64,000 bases of DNA from Shinella zoogloeoides (GCF_030733845.1 NZ_CP132311.1:2359501-2423500), one strand, 5' to 3'; positions 29,159 to 37,500 are shown, numbered from the stretch's first letter. Notes: a model not told the origin generated them from the letters alone. Numbers and translations: made by a program.

Positions 29159-29590
29159 ATGAACAAAGTCATCAAGACCCTGGTGCTGTCCGTCGCCGTC
29201 GCCGCGACGACGCTCACCGCGACCGCCGGCATTGCCGCAGCACGCGACCGCGACGGCTACTGGCGCGGAGACGGCGGCTACCGCCATCATCGCCGCCACC
29301 GCAACAACGACGCCCTGATCGGCGGCGCGCTTGGCCTGGCCACCGGCGTCATCATTGGCGGCGCGCTGGCATCCCAGCCCCGATACGAGGAACGCCGCTA
29401 TGTGGAACCGGAATACTATCCGGAGCCCGAGCCCCGCGTGATCTACCGCCGCCCGGTCGCCGTGCCGAGCTACGAGCCGTGGACCCAGTCCTGGTACGAT
29501 TACTGCTCGCAGCGTTACCGCTCGTTCAATCCCGATACCGGCACCTTCGTCGGCTATGACGGCCGCGAGCACTTCTGCACCGCCGGCTGA
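29159..29590 (+). CDS. BA14K family protein (secreted, lectin-like)
   Basis: A 143-residue protein with a signal peptide (about 1-28, ending I-A-A-A). A histidine/arginine-rich stretch and a glycine-rich hydrophobic segment (A-L-I-G-G-A-L-G-L-A-T-G-V-I-I-G-G) follow. The C-terminus has the BA14K motif: W-Y-D-Y-C-S-Q-R-Y-R-S-F-N-P then G-T-F-V-G-Y-D-G-R-E-H-F-C. The Brucella member is an immunoreactive protein with lectin-like activity linked to smooth LPS. The chosen ATG follows AAGGAACG. Confidence 0.9.
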   Translation: MNKVIKTLVLSVAVAATTLTATAGIAAARDRDGYWRGDGGYRHHRRHRNNDALIGGALGLATGVIIGGALASQPRYEERRYVEPEYYPEPEPRVIYRRPVAVPSYEPWTQSWYDYCSQRYRSFNPDTGTFVGYDGREHFCTAG

Positions 29591-29613
29591 AAATCCGGCA
29601 GGCTAACTGAATC

Positions 29614-29649
29614 AAAAGGCGGGTGCCGCAAGGCCCCGCCTTTTTTGTT
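29614..29649. terminator. Bidirectional terminator between the BA14K and MBL-hydrolase genes
   Basis: AAAAGGCGGG paired with CCCCGCCTTTTTT around a short loop. It lies between two convergent genes and has T-runs in both directions, so it probably serves both. Confidence 0.85.
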
Positions 29650-29650
29650 T

Positions 29651-30298
29651 TTACAGTCCGCGCAGGAACGGGTTGGAGCGCCGTTCCTCGCCGATCTTTC
29701 CGCCCGGCCCGTGGCCGCAGAGGAAGCCGACCTCGTCGCCGAGCGGGAACACCTTGTCGCGGATGGAATCGAGAAGCTGCTGATGGTCGCCGCCCGGCAG
29801 GTCGGTGCGCCCGATCGAACCCTGGAAGAGCACGTCGCCGAGATGGGCGAAGCCCTGCTTGCGATTGAAGTAGATCACATGCCCCGGCGCGTGGCCCGGC
29901 GTGTGATAGACCTCGAATTCATGCTCGCCGAAGGAGACCGTGTCGCCATCCTCAAGCCAGCGGTCCGGCACGACATTGCTGACCTTCATCGGCACGCCGA
30001 ACATCGAGGCCTGCGCTTCCAGCCGCTGCAGCAGGGAAAGGTCGTCCTTGTGCGGGCCGATGATGTCGATGCCGAGCGCATCCTTCAGTTCCTTCGCCCC
30101 GCCCGCATGGTCGACATGGCCATGGGTCAGCCAGATCGCCTTCAGTACGATGCCGTTTTCCTTCACCGTCTGGAGGATCACCTCGACGTCGCCGCCGGGA
30201 TCGACGACCACGCCTTCCTTCGTCTCGGTGTCGAAGAGAATGGTGCAGTTCTGCTGGAAGGGAGTGACGGGAATGATGCCCGCCTGAAGCATGCCCAT
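29651..30298 (-). CDS. MBL-fold metallo-hydrolase (glyoxalase II-like)
   Basis: A 215-residue metallo-beta-lactamase fold protein. The metal site is T-H-G-H-V-D-H-A-G-G, with a further ligand in H-T-P-G-H-A-P-G-H and the bridging aspartate in L-G-D-V-L-F. The length and the F-Q-Q-N-C start resemble YcbL-type type II glyoxalases, which hydrolyse S-lactoylglutathione, but the family also includes persulfide dioxygenase-like enzymes. The start is placed at 30298 behind GAGGA; an ATG two codons later is possible. Confidence 0.9.
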   Translation of the reverse strand: MGMLQAGIIPVTPFQQNCTILFDTETKEGVVVDPGGDVEVILQTVKENGIVLKAIWLTHGHVDHAGGAKELKDALGIDIIGPHKDDLSLLQRLEAQASMFGVPMKVSNVVPDRWLEDGDTVSFGEHEFEVYHTPGHAPGHVIYFNRKQGFAHLGDVLFQGSIGRTDLPGGDHQQLLDSIRDKVFPLGDEVGFLCGHGPGGKIGEERRSNPFLRGL

Positions 30299-30367
30299 GG
30301 GATCCTCGCTGGATTGCCGCTTGTCGCCCCCGTATAGCCGCAAGCGGGCGCGAAGACCAAGCGTGAA

Positions 30368-30529
30368 CTAGCGCAGGCTCGCCATCTCCTGGGCCGGGCC
30401 GGTGGCAAGCGTCGGGGAGACCGTCGAGAAGAGAAGCGCGATGACCGCGATGTTGACGGCCGCATAGAGATAGACGACCGGACGGAGGCGATCGGCCACC
30501 GGGTTCTGTTTCTTCGTGCTCGGCTGCAT
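30368..30529 (-). CDS. Small single-pass membrane hypothetical protein
   Basis: A 53-residue protein with a charged N-terminus (P-S-T-K-K-Q-N-P), one membrane helix (about 18-36, V-V-Y-L-Y-A-A-V-N-I-A-V-I-A-L-L) and a short tail. AGGGAAC lies nine bases before the ATG, which supports translation. No family is recognised. It sits between two genes on the same strand. Confidence 0.55.
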   Translation of the reverse strand: MQPSTKKQNPVADRLRPVVYLYAAVNIAVIALLFSTVSPTLATGPAQEMASLR

Positions 30530-30653
30530 TGTTCTGTTCCCTCGTCCTGGGCCGCGTTCGGCATCTGTGTGATCGCTTCTATAACGACGCGGGAATCCGG
30601 CCTGTTCCGCCGGGAACAGAGCAAGGCAGGGGGTGTTGCCCTGAAGCAACAGC

Positions 30654-31112
30654 TCAGAGCGGCAGCGCCATGGTCTCCTTCAACGTGTCGAGCACGATCG
30701 CCGTCTTCACATGCGAGACGGATTCGTGCGGCAGCAGCACGTCGTTGACGAAGGCGGACAGCGCCTTCAGGTTCGGCACCACGACCTTGATGACGTAGTC
30801 CATCTCTCCCGTCAGCGAGAACGCCTCCAGCACCTCCGGCAGGTTTGAGATGAGGCGCGCGAAGCGCACCGCATTGTCGCGGTTGTGCGTCGAGAGCGTC
30901 ACCGTGACCACGATGACGATGCCGAGATCGAGCTTTTCCCGGTCGAGTTCCGCCCGATAGGCGCGGATGATGCCCTCCTCCTCCAGCCGGATGCGCCGGC
31001 GCGAGCATTGCGAAGGCGAGAGGTTGATGCGCTCAGACAGTTCGTTGTTGGTCAGGCGCGCATCCTGCTGCAAATGCGCGAGCAGTTTACGGTCGAAGTC
31101 GTCGAGATGCAC
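30654..31112 (-). CDS. Lrp/AsnC family regulator divergent from hppD
   Basis: A 152-residue feast/famine regulator. The HTH region reads D-R-K-L-L-A-H-L-Q-Q-D-A-R-L-T-N-N-E-L with recognition helix L-S-P-S-Q-C-S-R-R-R. The RAM domain contains G-E-M-D-Y-V-I-K-V-V-V. Divergence from the 4-hydroxyphenylpyruvate dioxygenase gene, and two copies of a dyad between them, suggest that it regulates tyrosine catabolism in response to an aromatic amino acid. That role is inferred. Confidence 0.92.
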   Translation of the reverse strand: MHLDDFDRKLLAHLQQDARLTNNELSERINLSPSQCSRRRIRLEEEGIIRAYRAELDREKLDLGIVIVVTVTLSTHNRDNAVRFARLISNLPEVLEAFSLTGEMDYVIKVVVPNLKALSAFVNDVLLPHESVSHVKTAIVLDTLKETMALPL

Positions 31113-31137
31113 GCCCTGCCCTCCATATCCTGTTTCA

Positions 31138-31194
31138 ATGCACGATCATTGCATGGAATTGCCAAAGCGCAAGCACTATGCACGCACATTGCAC
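31138..31194. promoter_or_regulatory. Two dyads ATGCA-N7-TGCA[T/C] in the Lrp/hppD divergent region
   Basis: ATGCA-N7-TGCAT at 31138-31154 and ATGCA-N7-TGCAC at 31178-31194. Their centres are 40 bp apart, about four helical turns. Octameric Lrp proteins bind phased copies of such dyads, so these are probable operators for the adjacent regulator. Confidence 0.6.
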
Positions 31195-31242
31195 GCCGTT
31201 CGCGCCATACTTCCCTCACATCACTTTCGAGGAGGACGAACA

Positions 31243-32346
31243 ATGGGGCCTTTCCCGCATGACGCACCGCCGGCGCTGATCACCGCCGACAACCCGGCAG
31301 GCACCGACGGGTTCGAGTTCGTCGAGTTCGCCCATCCCGAGCCGGCAAAGCTCGAAGAGCTTTTCGCGCGCATGGGCTATAGCAAGGTCGCCACGCACCG
31401 CACGAAGGCCATCTCGGTCTGGCGCCAGGGCGACATCAACTATGTCGTCAATGCCGAGCCCGGCTCGCACGCCATGAAGTTCACGGAATTGCACGGCCCC
31501 TGCGCCGCCTCCATGGCCTGGCGCGTGGTGGATGCAAAGCACGCCTTCGAGCACGCCGTCTCCAAGGGCGCGACGCCCTATGACGGCGACGACAAGGCGC
31601 TCGACGTGCCCGCCATCGTCGGCATCGGCGGCTCCCTGCTCTATTTCGTCGAGAAATACGGCGCCAAGGGCTCGGCCTACGATGCCGAGTTCGAATGGAC
31701 GGGCGAGCGCGACCCGAAGCCTCAGGGCGTCGGCTTCTATTATCTCGATCACCTCACGCACAACGTCTACCGCGGCAACATGGACAAGTGGTGGGACTTC
31801 TACCGCGAACTCTTCGGCTTCAAGCAGATCCATTTCTTCGACATCGACGGACGCATCACCGGCCTCGTCTCGCGCGCCATCACCTCGCCCTGCGGCAAGA
31901 TCCGCATCCCGCTCAACGAATCGAAGGACGAGACGAGCCAGATCGTCGAGTACCTGAAGAAGTACAAGGGCGAAGGCATCCAGCACATCGCCGTCGGCAC
32001 GGATGCGATCTACGACGCGACCGACAGGCTTGCCGAAAACGGCCTGAAGTTCATGCCCGGCCCGCCGGACACCTATTACGACCGCTCCTATGTACGCGTC
32101 GTCGGCCATGAGGAGCCGGTCGAGCGCATGAAGGCGCACGGCATCCTGATCGACGGCGAAGGGGTCGTGGACGGCGGCATGACGAAGATCCTGCTCCAAA
32201 TCTTCTCGAAAACCGTGATCGGCCCGATCTTCTTCGAGTTCATCCAGCGCAAGGGCGACGAGGGCTTCGGCGAAGGCAATTTCCGGGCGCTCTTCGAATC
32301 GATCGAGGAAGACCAGATCCGCCGGGGCGTCATCGCAGCAGAATAA
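31243..32346 (+). CDS. hppD: 4-hydroxyphenylpyruvate dioxygenase
   Basis: A 367-residue two-domain vicinal-oxygen-chelate enzyme. The Fe(II) ligands are in the C-terminal half: histidine in Y-L-D-H-L-T-H-N-V, histidine in I-Q-H-I-A-V-G-T, and glutamate in F-F-E-F-I-Q-R-K-G. It converts 4-hydroxyphenylpyruvate to homogentisate in tyrosine breakdown. The start follows GAGGAGGACGAAC. The homogentisate dioxygenase and fumarylacetoacetase genes are not adjacent here. A hairpin follows the stop. Confidence 0.96.
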   Translation: MGPFPHDAPPALITADNPAGTDGFEFVEFAHPEPAKLEELFARMGYSKVATHRTKAISVWRQGDINYVVNAEPGSHAMKFTELHGPCAASMAWRVVDAKHAFEHAVSKGATPYDGDDKALDVPAIVGIGGSLLYFVEKYGAKGSAYDAEFEWTGERDPKPQGVGFYYLDHLTHNVYRGNMDKWWDFYRELFGFKQIHFFDIDGRITGLVSRAITSPCGKIRIPLNESKDETSQIVEYLKKYKGEGIQHIAVGTDAIYDATDRLAENGLKFMPGPPDTYYDRSYVRVVGHEEPVERMKAHGILIDGEGVVDGGMTKILLQIFSKTVIGPIFFEFIQRKGDEGFGEGNFRALFESIEEDQIRRGVIAAE

Positions 32347-32378
32347 CAACCGCGGCAACCAAGCCACTGCGGGGAAGG

Positions 32379-32409
32379 AAGAGGCGGTCGCATCGCGGTC
32401 GCCTCTTTT
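32379..32409 (+). terminator. hppD terminator
   Basis: AGAGGCG paired with CGCCTCT around a 13-base loop, followed by TTT. Confidence 0.7.
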
Positions 32410-32594
32410 CATGCGCGCAAGTCTCCGGTGCACGAGCGGCGCGGGCAAATTGACAGACCCCAAAATTGTCCGCACGTTACGGCTGCCGAGTCTTTCGGCA
32501 GCGGGCGCGCGGGCTCCAGATCGCGCCCCGGCAACGAGGCAAGTGTCCGGCTCGGATCACTCTCATTCCGGGCGGACCTTTCGGAGGGGAAGTC

Positions 32595-32864
32595 ATGGAA
32601 GCATTGATGCCCATCATCACGCAGCTCATCGCCGGCGCCGTCGGCGGCAATGCCGCGGGCGCGGCCCTGAAACAGGTGGCCGTGAGCGTGATCGTCCGCA
32701 CCATCGTCGGCGCCATCGGGGGCGTGGGGGGCGGTCTTCTCCTGCAGATGGTGGGCGGGGAAGCCGGCCTCTCGGGGCTTGTCGCCAACGGCATCGGGGG
32801 CCTCGTCGGCGGCGGCGTGCTGACGGCCATCGTCGGCGCGGTGCTCGGCAAGAAGGCAGCCTGA
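32595..32864 (+). CDS. Small glycine-rich membrane hypothetical protein
   Basis: An 89-residue hydrophobic protein with two or three glycine-zipper-like helices (A-G-A-V-G-G-N-A-A-G-A-A; V-G-A-I-G-G-V-G-G-G-L-L; I-G-G-L-V-G-G-G-V-L) and a K-K-A-A tail. GGAGGGGA is the ribosome site. A TTGACA element at about 140 bases upstream may be its promoter. No function is assigned; glycine-zipper proteins occur in membranes and as channel-like or stress-induced proteins. Confidence 0.7.
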   Translation: MEALMPIITQLIAGAVGGNAAGAALKQVAVSVIVRTIVGAIGGVGGGLLLQMVGGEAGLSGLVANGIGGLVGGGVLTAIVGAVLGKKAA

Positions 32865-32874
32865 CTGGCTGCAT

Positions 32875-32910
32875 AAAAAAAGGCGGCCCCGAAAGGGCCG
32901 CCCGTTTGTT
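32875..32910. terminator. Terminator between the glycine-rich gene and ilvE
   Basis: GGCGGCCC / GGGCCGCC stem with a 5-base loop, flanked by an A-run and a T-rich stretch. It lies between convergent genes and can serve both. Confidence 0.85.
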
Positions 32911-32929
32911 TTCAGATCTCTCGCGCCGC

Positions 32930-33817
32930 TTATTCCGCGGCGGCCGCGACCGGATAGACTTCCTTCATGTAGTCGTTCATCAGCGTTTCGCAGATCGTGC
33001 CCGGCGTGAAGCGGTACGGGCCGATTTCCGAGACCGGCGTCACTTCGGCGGCCGAGCCGGTCAGGAAGCACTCGGAGAAGCCGGAAAGCTCTTCCGGCAT
33101 GATCGCCCGCTCGACGATCTCGTAGCCGCGGCGCCTCGCAAGCTCGATGACCGTGCGGCGCGTGATGCCGTCGAGGAAGCAGTCCGGCACCGGCGTGTGG
33201 ATGACGCCGTCCTTTGCGAAGAAGATGTTTGCGCCGGTCGCTTCCGCCACCTGGCCGCGATAGTCGAGCATCAGGGCGTCCGCATAGCCCTTGGCCTCGG
33301 CGGCATGCTTGGAGATTGTGCAGATCATGTAGAGGCCGGCGGCCTTCGACTTCGACGGCGCAGTCTTCGGATCGGGACGGCGATATTCGGCGATGTCGAG
33401 GCGGATGCCTTTCAGCTTCTCGGCCGGATTGAAGTAGCTGCCCCACTGCCAGATGGCGATGGCGACGTTGATGCGGTTGTTCTGCGCCGAAACGCCCATC
33501 ATCTCCGAGCCGCGCCAGGCGATCGGGCGCGCATAGGCCTCGGAAAAGCCCTGGCGCTTCAGGAGCTCGATGCTCGCCGCGTCCAGCTCCTCGACCGTGT
33601 AGGGGATCTTGAAGCCGAGGATTTCGGCCGACTTGTGCAGGCGCTGGTTATGCTCGGTCAGCTTGAAGATGCGCCCGCCATAGGCGCGCTCACCCTCGAA
33701 CACCGCGCTGGCATAGTGCAGGCCGTGCGTCAGCACGTGGATCTTCGCATCCTTCCAGTCGACGAACTCGCCGTTGAACCAGATTTGCCCATCCAGTTGA
33801 TCAAAGGGAACAGCCAT
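32930..33817 (-). CDS. ilvE: Branched-chain-amino-acid aminotransferase
   Basis: A 295-residue fold-type IV PLP aminotransferase. The N-terminal H-V-L-T-H-G-L-H-Y-A-S-A-V-F-E-G-E-R-A-Y and the Schiff-base lysine in the S-K-S-K-A-A-G-L-Y segment are visible, as is E-A-T-G-A-N-I-F-F. It transaminates leucine, isoleucine and valine with 2-oxoglutarate. The conserved start M-A-V-P-F-D-Q-L is preceded by GGAGGATG; a longer frame to 33856 is unsupported. Confidence 0.94.
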   Translation of the reverse strand: MAVPFDQLDGQIWFNGEFVDWKDAKIHVLTHGLHYASAVFEGERAYGGRIFKLTEHNQRLHKSAEILGFKIPYTVEELDAASIELLKRQGFSEAYARPIAWRGSEMMGVSAQNNRINVAIAIWQWGSYFNPAEKLKGIRLDIAEYRRPDPKTAPSKSKAAGLYMICTISKHAAEAKGYADALMLDYRGQVAEATGANIFFAKDGVIHTPVPDCFLDGITRRTVIELARRRGYEIVERAIMPEELSGFSECFLTGSAAEVTPVSEIGPYRFTPGTICETLMNDYMKEVYPVAAAAE

Positions 33818-33897
33818 GGTGTCATCCTCCGGCGCTCTCGCGCGCCATTCTTTCAAGTTGATTGTTTCGCCTGTTACGGTCTAACCAGAAACGGGCA

Positions 33898-33923
33898 GGA
33901 TTACCTGATCGGAATGGTAATCC
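33898..33923. promoter_or_regulatory. Perfect dyad upstream of ilvE
   Basis: GGATTACC-N10-GGTAATCC, an 8-bp perfect inverted repeat about 80-105 bases before ilvE and on the far side from the MarR gene operator. It is a candidate operator of an unidentified dimeric regulator. Confidence 0.45.
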
Positions 33924-34001
33924 GGATTGGGGATCGGAGAAACACCGGATACTCTCCGGCGCCTGGGAACCGCAATGTGGGCGGACCCTAACAAGGGCGG
34001 A

Positions 34002-34030
34002 AAAATATGTCAACAAAGCTGACATATTTT
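34002..34030. promoter_or_regulatory. Perfect 11-bp dyad before the MarR gene, candidate autoregulatory operator
   Basis: AAAATATGTCA-N7-TGACATATTTT, a perfect inverted repeat ending 28 bases before the regulator start. MarR proteins commonly bind AT-rich palindromes of this size over their own promoters. Confidence 0.7.
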
Positions 34031-34058
34031 GCTATAAATTACGCTAGGACGGCAAAGC

Positions 34059-34565
34059 ATGAAAGGAAATGACAACGTGGCCCGACAGATGCCGGACAAG
34101 AACGGCGGGAGCGAGCTGCACGAGGACGCCATGACGGGCGACGGCCGCATCGACTTCGAGATCATCGAAGGGCTGTTCTTCGCCTATCGCGACTTCATTT
34201 CCGATCCCGACGCCATTCTCGAAAAGAGCGGTTTCGGCCGCGCCCACCACCGGGTCGTGCACTTCGTCAACCGCGAGCCCGGCATGACGGTGGCGGACCT
34301 GCTCGACACGCTGAAGATCACCAAGCAGAGCCTGGCGCGCGTCTTGAAGCAACTCATCGATTCCGGCTATATCCAGCAGGTAGCCGGCCCCGAGGACCGC
34401 CGCCAGCGAAAGCTCTATCCGACAAGGGCCGGACGGGAACTCGCGCTGGCGCTCGCCGAGCCGCAATCCCGCCGCATCGCCCGTGCATTCGAGGACATGA
34501 GTGCCGGCGACCGCCGGGTGGTGACCCGGTTCCTTACCGGCATGCAGAACGCCAAGAGCGAATGA
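34059..34565 (+). CDS. petP: MarR family regulator, PetP-like
   Basis: A 168-residue winged-helix protein. The HTH core reads R-E-P-G-M-T-V-A-D-L-L-D-T-L-K-I-T-K-Q-S-L-A-R-V-L-K and the wing D-R-R-Q-R-K-L-Y-P-T. The following gene is an OmpR-type response regulator whose alternative start overlaps this stop. This MarR-plus-response-regulator pair matches petP-petR of Rhodobacter, where it is needed for cytochrome expression; in rhizobia the role is unclear. The symbol is a homology call. Confidence 0.75.
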   Translation: MKGNDNVARQMPDKNGGSELHEDAMTGDGRIDFEIIEGLFFAYRDFISDPDAILEKSGFGRAHHRVVHFVNREPGMTVADLLDTLKITKQSLARVLKQLIDSGYIQQVAGPEDRRQRKLYPTRAGRELALALAEPQSRRIARAFEDMSAGDRRVVTRFLTGMQNAKSE

Positions 34566-34588
34566 TGAGTGAGCAGGAGGTGAAGACG

Positions 34589-35296
34589 ATGACCGCTGCC
34601 GGTACGCCCTCCGACGACGCATCCCATCTTCTCGTCGTCGACGACGACACCCGTATCCGCGACCTTCTCAACCGTTACCTGATGGGCGCGGGTTTCCGCG
34701 TGACGGTGGCGGGGGATGCCGACGAGGCGCGTCGCAAGCTGCGCGGCCTCGATTTCGACCTCATCATCATGGACGTGATGATGCCGGGCGAAAGCGGCCT
34801 GGCACTGACGAAGAGCCTGCGCGAGATCCGCCCCGTGCCGATCCTCATGCTGACGGCGCTGGCCGAATCCAAGGCGCGCATCGAGGGCCTGGAGGCCGGC
34901 GCCGACGACTATCTCTCCAAACCCTTCGAGCCGCGCGAACTGGTGCTGCGCATCAACAACATCCTCAAGCGCAACGCGGCGCCCTCCACGCCGAAGATCG
35001 AGCAGGTCATGTTCGGCCCCTATACCTTCTCCATCGTGCGCAAGGAGCTGAAGCGCGGCAGCGATGTCATCCGCCTCACCGATCGCGAACAGGACATCAT
35101 GCTGCTCTTCGCCCAGCGCGCCGGCGAGACAATCCCGCGCCACGAGCTGATCGGCGAGGAGACCGAGGTCGGCGAGCGCACCATCGACGTGCAGATCAAC
35201 CGCCTGCGCCGCAAGATCGAGGACGACCCGTCCAATCCCGTCTGGCTGCAAACGGTGCGCGGCATCGGCTACCGCCTGAGCGTGGAGCACGTTTGA
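34589..35296 (+). CDS. petR: OmpR family response regulator, PetR-like
   Basis: A 235-residue two-domain response regulator. The receiver has D-D-D (near residues 15-17), the phosphoryl-accepting aspartate in I-I-M-D-V-M-M-P-G (about residue 61) and the lysine in L-S-K-P-F-E-P-R-E. The C-terminal winged helix ends R-T-I-D-V-Q-I-N-R-L-R-R-K-I. The chosen ATG has AGGAGGTG eight bases upstream; an ATG at 34562 overlapping the marR stop is the alternative. Its kinase gene follows after a repeat element. Confidence 0.88.
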   Translation: MTAAGTPSDDASHLLVVDDDTRIRDLLNRYLMGAGFRVTVAGDADEARRKLRGLDFDLIIMDVMMPGESGLALTKSLREIRPVPILMLTALAESKARIEGLEAGADDYLSKPFEPRELVLRINNILKRNAAPSTPKIEQVMFGPYTFSIVRKELKRGSDVIRLTDREQDIMLLFAQRAGETIPRHELIGEETEVGERTIDVQINRLRRKIEDDPSNPVWLQTVRGIGYRLSVEHV

Positions 35297-35324
35297 TCGT
35301 GCCGGGCGCGCGCGCCAAGGGGCT

Positions 35325-35482
35325 CACCCCCCTCTGCCCTGCCGGGCATCTCCCCCTCAAGGGGGGAGATCGGCAAGAGCCAAAAACCGCGCTCAAGCTG
35401 TACCGTCAGAGAATGGCAAGGCATCACCCCATCCAATCTCCCCCCCTGAGGGGGAGATGCCCGGCAGGGCAGAGGGGGGTAT
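35325..35482. repeat. RIME-like intergenic palindromic element, copy A
   Basis: Two large palindromic arms in opposite orientation: ACCCCCCTCTGCCCTGCCGGGCATCTCC... with a CTCAAG/GGGGGA hairpin, a 65-base centre, then the mirror arm ending GCCCGGCAGGGCAGAGGGGG. It matches the rhizobial RIME1 type. It lies between the response regulator and its histidine kinase, so the mRNA of the operon contains it. A second copy with nearly the same arms is at 61361-61516. Confidence 0.8.
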
Positions 35483-35513
35483 CCCAAGCTGCACGCCTGC
35501 CGGGGTCTTACCC

Positions 35514-36896
35514 ATGACCACCTTCGAGACCATCCGGCGGGACCTCGAGCGCGCGCCGGGCGCTGCCTGGAAGCGCTTCGCCCGCTGGCTGCGGCGCCAG
35601 ATGCCGACCGGCCTCTACGCCCGCTCGCTGCTCATCATCATCATTCCGATGGTGCTGCTGCAGGCCATCGTCGCCTTCGTCTTCATGGAACGTCACTGGC
35701 AGCTCGTGACGCAGCGCCTGTCCATGGCCGTCACCCGCGACATCGCCGCGATCATCGATCTCATCGAGACCTACCCGCAGGACGAGGACTATTCGGAGAT
35801 CACCCGCATCGCCCGCGAGCGGCTGGAACTCATCATCTCCATCGAGCCCGGCAAGGAACTGCCGCCGCCGCGCAGCAAGCCGTTCTTCAACATCCTCGAC
35901 GAGATCCTGAGCGAGGAGATCGTCCGCCAGATCCGCCGGCCGTTCTGGATCGATACGGTCGGGGAGAGCAACCTCGTCGAGGTGCGCATCCTGCTCGACA
36001 ACAAGGTGCTGCGCGTCTACGCCCGGCGCAACCAGGCCTATGCCTCGAACACCCATATCTTCCTGCTCTGGATGATCGGCGCGTCGCTCGTGCTGATCGC
36101 CATCTCCATCCTCTTCCTGCGCGGCCAGATCCGGCCGATCCTGACGTTAACCCAGGCCGCCGAAAGCTTCGGCAAGGGCCAGAAGATGCCGGAGAACTTC
36201 GCACCGCGCGGAGCAAACGAGGTGCGCCGCGCGGGCCTTGCCTTCATCCTCATGCGCGAGCGCATCGAGCGGCAGATGGAGCAGCGCACCGCCATGCTGA
36301 CCGGCGTCAGCCACGACCTGCGCACCATCCTCACCCGCTTCAAGCTGCAGCTCGCACTCGCCGGCGACAATCCGGACCTGCAGGGCCTCAACAAGGATGT
36401 CGAGGACATGCAGACCATGCTGGAGGGCTATCTGTCCTTCGCTCGCGGCGATGCGGAAGAGGATGTCGGAGAACTCAGGCTTTCCGATCTCTTCGAGCGT
36501 TTCTCCCTGGAAGCCGAACTGCACGAGCGCGCCTTCTCCAGCGAGATCGAGGGCGACGACGAGGTGCTGGTACGCCCCAACGCCTTCAGCCGCCTCGTCG
36601 GCAACCTCGTCTCCAACGCGATGCGCTATGCGAAATCCGTGCACGTGGAGGCCCGCCACGGCGCCAAATGGCTGACCATCACCGTGGACGACGACGGCCC
36701 CGGCATTCCCGAGCGCTCGCGCGAGGATGTCTTCAAGCCCTTCTTCCGCCTGGACGAGGCCCGCAATCTCGATGCCTCCGGCACCGGACTCGGCCTTGCC
36801 ATCGCCCTCGACATCGCCCGCAGCCACGGCGGCAACGTCACGCTCTCCGACAGCCCGATGGGCGGCCTCAGGGCGACGATCCGCGTTCCCGCCTGA
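35514..36896 (+). CDS. EnvZ-type sensor histidine kinase
   Basis: A 460-residue kinase. Two membrane helices (about 38-58 and 183-203) bracket a periplasmic sensor of about 120 residues. HAMP follows, then the H box G-V-S-H-D-L-R-T-I-L-T-R-F (H at about 266), N box N-L-V-S-N-A-M-R-Y-A, D-D-D-G-P-G-I-P and G-T-G-L-G-L-A-I-A. It autophosphorylates and presumably passes phosphate to the upstream PetR-like regulator. The start follows the RIME-like element directly with only a weak ribosome site, so expression may be low or depend on the repeat. Confidence 0.92.
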   Translation: MTTFETIRRDLERAPGAAWKRFARWLRRQMPTGLYARSLLIIIIPMVLLQAIVAFVFMERHWQLVTQRLSMAVTRDIAAIIDLIETYPQDEDYSEITRIARERLELIISIEPGKELPPPRSKPFFNILDEILSEEIVRQIRRPFWIDTVGESNLVEVRILLDNKVLRVYARRNQAYASNTHIFLLWMIGASLVLIAISILFLRGQIRPILTLTQAAESFGKGQKMPENFAPRGANEVRRAGLAFILMRERIERQMEQRTAMLTGVSHDLRTILTRFKLQLALAGDNPDLQGLNKDVEDMQTMLEGYLSFARGDAEEDVGELRLSDLFERFSLEAELHERAFSSEIEGDDEVLVRPNAFSRLVGNLVSNAMRYAKSVHVEARHGAKWLTITVDDDGPGIPERSREDVFKPFFRLDEARNLDASGTGLGLAIALDIARSHGGNVTLSDSPMGGLRATIRVPA

Positions 36897-36915
36897 CGAA
36901 GAACGGAGCCTACCG

Positions 36916-37500
36916 ATGAGCGCATTTCCCCTCGACGGCCTGACCTGGCTCAATCCGCCGCCCGCAGCCTCCGTTTGGGACAATCATCTCCACGTCCGCA
37001 CCGGGCTGAAGACCGATTTCTGGCAGCGCACCTATTACGGCTTCCAGCCGGACAGCGGCCATTTTCTGCATCGTTCCTGGACGGGCGATTTCACGCTGGA
37101 GACGACCTTCCGCGGCCGCTACGAAACGCTCTACGACCAGGCCGGCCTGATGGTGCGCCATGACGAGACGACGTGGATGAAGTGCGGCATCGAATATACC
37201 GACGGCGCGAAACATTTCAGCGTCGTCGTCACGCGCGGCCATTCCGACTGGTCGGCTTTCCGCATCGATGACGAATTCGACCTGATTTCCGCGCGGGTGA
37301 CGCGCAACGGCGATGCCCTGTTCATCCAGTACCGGACGGACGCCATGACGGACTGGCGCATGGCGCGCCTTGCCTATTTCCCGGCGGAGCCTTCGGAGGC
37401 CTTGGTCGGCCTGATGGCCTGCTCGCCGCAACGCGACGGCTTCGAGGCCGAGTTCACGGACTTCCGCCTTGGGCCGCCCGTCTCACGCGACATTCATTGA
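36916..37500 (+). CDS. DUF1349 family protein
   Basis: A 194-residue cytoplasmic protein with the beta-rich, concanavalin-like DUF1349 fold. Conserved residues are visible in Y-D-Q-A-G-L-M-V-R-H-D-E-T-T-W-M-K-C-G-I-E-Y and M-A-C-S-P-Q-R-D-G-F-E-A-E-F. No enzyme activity is established for the family. It begins 19 bases after the kinase stop behind CGGAGCC, so it may be co-transcribed with the two-component genes. Confidence 0.88.
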   Translation: MSAFPLDGLTWLNPPPAASVWDNHLHVRTGLKTDFWQRTYYGFQPDSGHFLHRSWTGDFTLETTFRGRYETLYDQAGLMVRHDETTWMKCGIEYTDGAKHFSVVVTRGHSDWSAFRIDDEFDLISARVTRNGDALFIQYRTDAMTDWRMARLAYFPAEPSEALVGLMACSPQRDGFEAEFTDFRLGPPVSRDIH

